64,000 nt of DNA, taken from the NCBI RefSeq assembly GCF_900090245.1, contig NZ_FMDN01000003.1:453373-517372 (forward strand). Direction: 5' to 3'. Position 1 is the first letter of the stretch. Every line of letters begins with the position of its first letter. Positions 62,682-64,000 of the stretch are shown piece after piece. The position numbers and the translations under genes are program-made. The notes below the pieces were generated by a model. It saw only the letters and a list, made by a program, of their open reading frames with translations, searched no databases and was not told the DNA's origin. Origin of the DNA: Micromonospora halophytica (GTDB lineage: Bacteria; Actinomycetota; Actinomycetes; Mycobacteriales; Micromonosporaceae).

Positions 62682-63464
62682 ATGGACCACGACCAGCCCA
62701 CCGTCCTGCTCCCCGGCGACGTCCGGATGCCGCTGCTCGGCTTCGGCACCTGGCAGGTCACCGGCCAGGCCGGGTACGACGCCGTGCTGGCCGCCCTCGA
62801 CGCCGGCTACCGGCACATCGACACGGCCAGCATGTACGGCAACGAGGAAGAGGTGGGCCGGGCGGTCAAGGAGAGCGGACTGCGCCGGGAGGACGTCTTC
62901 ATCACCACGAAGCTGCCGCCGGACCGGGTGGGTCGGGAGCGGGAGACCATCGAGGCGAGCCTGCGCGCCCTCGACCTGGACCACGTCGACCTGTGGCTGA
63001 TCCACTGGCCGCCGTCCTCGCCGTCGGACAGCATCCCGACGTGGCGGGAACTGCTCGCGGCGCGGGACGAGAACCTGACCCGCGCGGTCGGGGTGAGCAA
63101 CTACAGCACCGCGCAGATCGACGAGCTGATCCAGGCCACCGAGGAGAACCCGGCGGTCAACCAGATCCGGTGGAGCCCGTCCCTGTACGACCGGCAGCGG
63201 CACGCCGAGCACCGGGACCGGGGGGTCGTGCTGGAGGGGTACAGCCCGTTCAAGACCACCGACCTGTCCGATCCGGTGCTGGTGCGGATCGCCGCCGCGC
63301 ACGGCGTGTCGCCGGCTCAGGTGGTGCTGCGGTGGCACATCGACCACGAGATCGTGGTCATCCCGAAGTCGGTGACCCCGGACCGGATCAGGGCCAACGC
63401 CGATGTCTGGAACTTCTCGCTGACCGCGCAGGAGATGCGCGACATCGACGCGCTCGGCGGCTGA
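62682..63464 (+). CDS. Aldo/keto reductase
   Basis: A 260-residue AKR: GYRHIDTASMYGNEEE (catalytic residues), ITTKLPPD, VDLWLIHWPP, VGVSNYSTAQIDEL and VVIPKSVTPDRI (cofactor). Similar to the one at 32759-33610 but shorter. ATG 62682. Divergent from the LigD-type gene. Substrate unknown. Confidence 0.92.
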   Translation: MDHDQPTVLLPGDVRMPLLGFGTWQVTGQAGYDAVLAALDAGYRHIDTASMYGNEEEVGRAVKESGLRREDVFITTKLPPDRVGRERETIEASLRALDLDHVDLWLIHWPPSSPSDSIPTWRELLAARDENLTRAVGVSNYSTAQIDELIQATEENPAVNQIRWSPSLYDRQRHAEHRDRGVVLEGYSPFKTTDLSDPVLVRIAAAHGVSPAQVVLRWHIDHEIVVIPKSVTPDRIRANADVWNFSLTAQEMRDIDALGG

Positions 63465-63636
63465 GCCGGTGATCCTCTAGCACTCCGGCTTCGGTTCCAC
63501 CAGGTGTCGGTCAGTGGAATATCTGTCGTCTCGGCGGAGATCTGGCGAACGGTCGTCGAATCCGAGCTGACGTCGTGCCGGCACCCCTGCGCCGACGGTT
63601 TCCTTGCGGGTGATGAGTGGCTCCACCTGCTTTGAC

Positions 63637-64000
63637 GGCTCTTCGAAGTTGAGCGGGGTTCGCGGTCGGCGGCGACCCGGACGTGGAGGGCTCGCAGCTC
63701 ATCGGTGATCATCTGAGTGTCGAGTTCGGATGGTCACAAGTGAAGAGCTGCGAGCATGGTCAACGATACGACCCGGCTGCTGGGTCTGGACGACCTGGTG
63801 GTCGAGCGAGTCGAGTTGGACGCCGCCGGCGTCCCGGTTGTGGATCTGTCCACCGGTTGTGAGCAGGCACAATGCTGCCCGGGGTGCGGACAGCGGGCGG
63901 TGCGCGTGAAGCAGTGGGCCACGACCCGGCCGCGGGACCTGCCGGTCGCCGGGCGGCCGGTGCGGCTGCGCTGGCGCAAACGACGCTGGTTCTGCCCGAC
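63637..64000 (+). mobile_element. ISL3-type insertion sequence, left end (cut by window edge)
   Basis: The element seems to begin near GGCTCTTCGAAGTTGAGCGG (63637-63656), which is of the ISL3 inverted-repeat type, and carries the transposase gene from 63756. Right end and target duplication lie outside. 63465-63636 holds nothing recognisable. Confidence 0.6.
63756..64000 (+). CDS. ISL3 family transposase, N-terminal part
   Basis: First 81 codons: MVNDTTRLLGLDDLVVERVE... then CCPGCGQRAVRVKQWATTRPRDLPVAGRPVRLRWRKRRWFCP. The CxxC...C..C zinc finger with the R-D-L-P...R.RW.KRR.FC pattern is the zf-ISL3 domain; the DDE catalytic domain lies past the window. Confidence 0.88.
   Translation, partial: MVNDTTRLLGLDDLVVERVELDAAGVPVVDLSTGCEQAQCCPGCGQRAVRVKQWATTRPRDLPVAGRPVRLRWRKRRWFCP

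Overview
The window is very GC-rich, uses many GTG starts, and its coding strand is strongly GC-biased at third positions. Tat-secreted proteins, XRE/TPR regulators and Cys-rich C-terminal secreted domains point to an actinobacterium; the gene set looks most like Micromonosporaceae (Micromonospora or a close relative). No rRNA, tRNA or CRISPR array was seen. The window opens inside a P-type ATPase gene and closes inside an ISL3-type transposase gene.

Layout. 1-9 kb: housekeeping and accessory single genes: cation ATPase with a coupled small membrane protein, an alpha/beta hydrolase divergent from a TetR regulator across two palindromic operators, yidD, a kinase-like phosphotransferase and several membrane proteins. 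9-24.8 kb: an accessory region. A CYTH protein converges on a tightly overlapped minus-strand operon (HhH-GPD glycosylase, cobalamin-type radical SAM enzyme, thymidylate-kinase-like protein). Next come a large SF1 helicase carrying a Vsr/DUF559-type nuclease, a convergent PLD-nuclease/DEAH helicase, and an XRE regulator/phosphotransferase operon. The SF1 gene sits between the 3' end of the PLD helicase and a decayed copy of that same 3' end. 24.9-30.5 kb: a small-protein/truncated-globin/ferredoxin-reductase/DivIVA-like operon, an unknown 501-residue protein and a compact SF1 ATPase. 30.6-32.1 kb: an uncharacterised trio (Tat-secreted protein, 86-residue protein, Cys-rich protein) whose promoter region shares a CTGTCG-N6-CGACAG palindrome with the PLD-helicase upstream region.

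32-46 kb: mostly ordinary genes: acetyltransferase, aldo/keto reductase, secreted endonuclease I, LysR/beta-lactamase pair, secreted metallo-hydrolase, TM2 protein, ParA with a SAP-like partner, SOUL haem protein, ABC exporter divergent from a NarL-type two-component system. 46-64 kb: M15 peptidase near a Zur-like box, a caspase/CHAT-like protein, a class C-type serine hydrolase, pentapeptide protein, a heliorhodopsin, PBP4-type carboxypeptidase, Beta-family protein, GH15 glucanase, a pectate lyase preceded by a promoter and a LacI-type palindrome, threonine synthase, a PE-domain protein fused to a catalytically dead ligase domain, an aldo/keto reductase and an ISL3 insertion-sequence end.

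The strongest candidates for undescribed biology are the 9-12.5 kb glycosylase/radical SAM/kinase/CYTH cluster, the convergent helicase-nuclease pair at 13-21.6 kb, and the 30.6-32.1 kb trio. Assignments rest on motif recognition by eye; no database search was possible.
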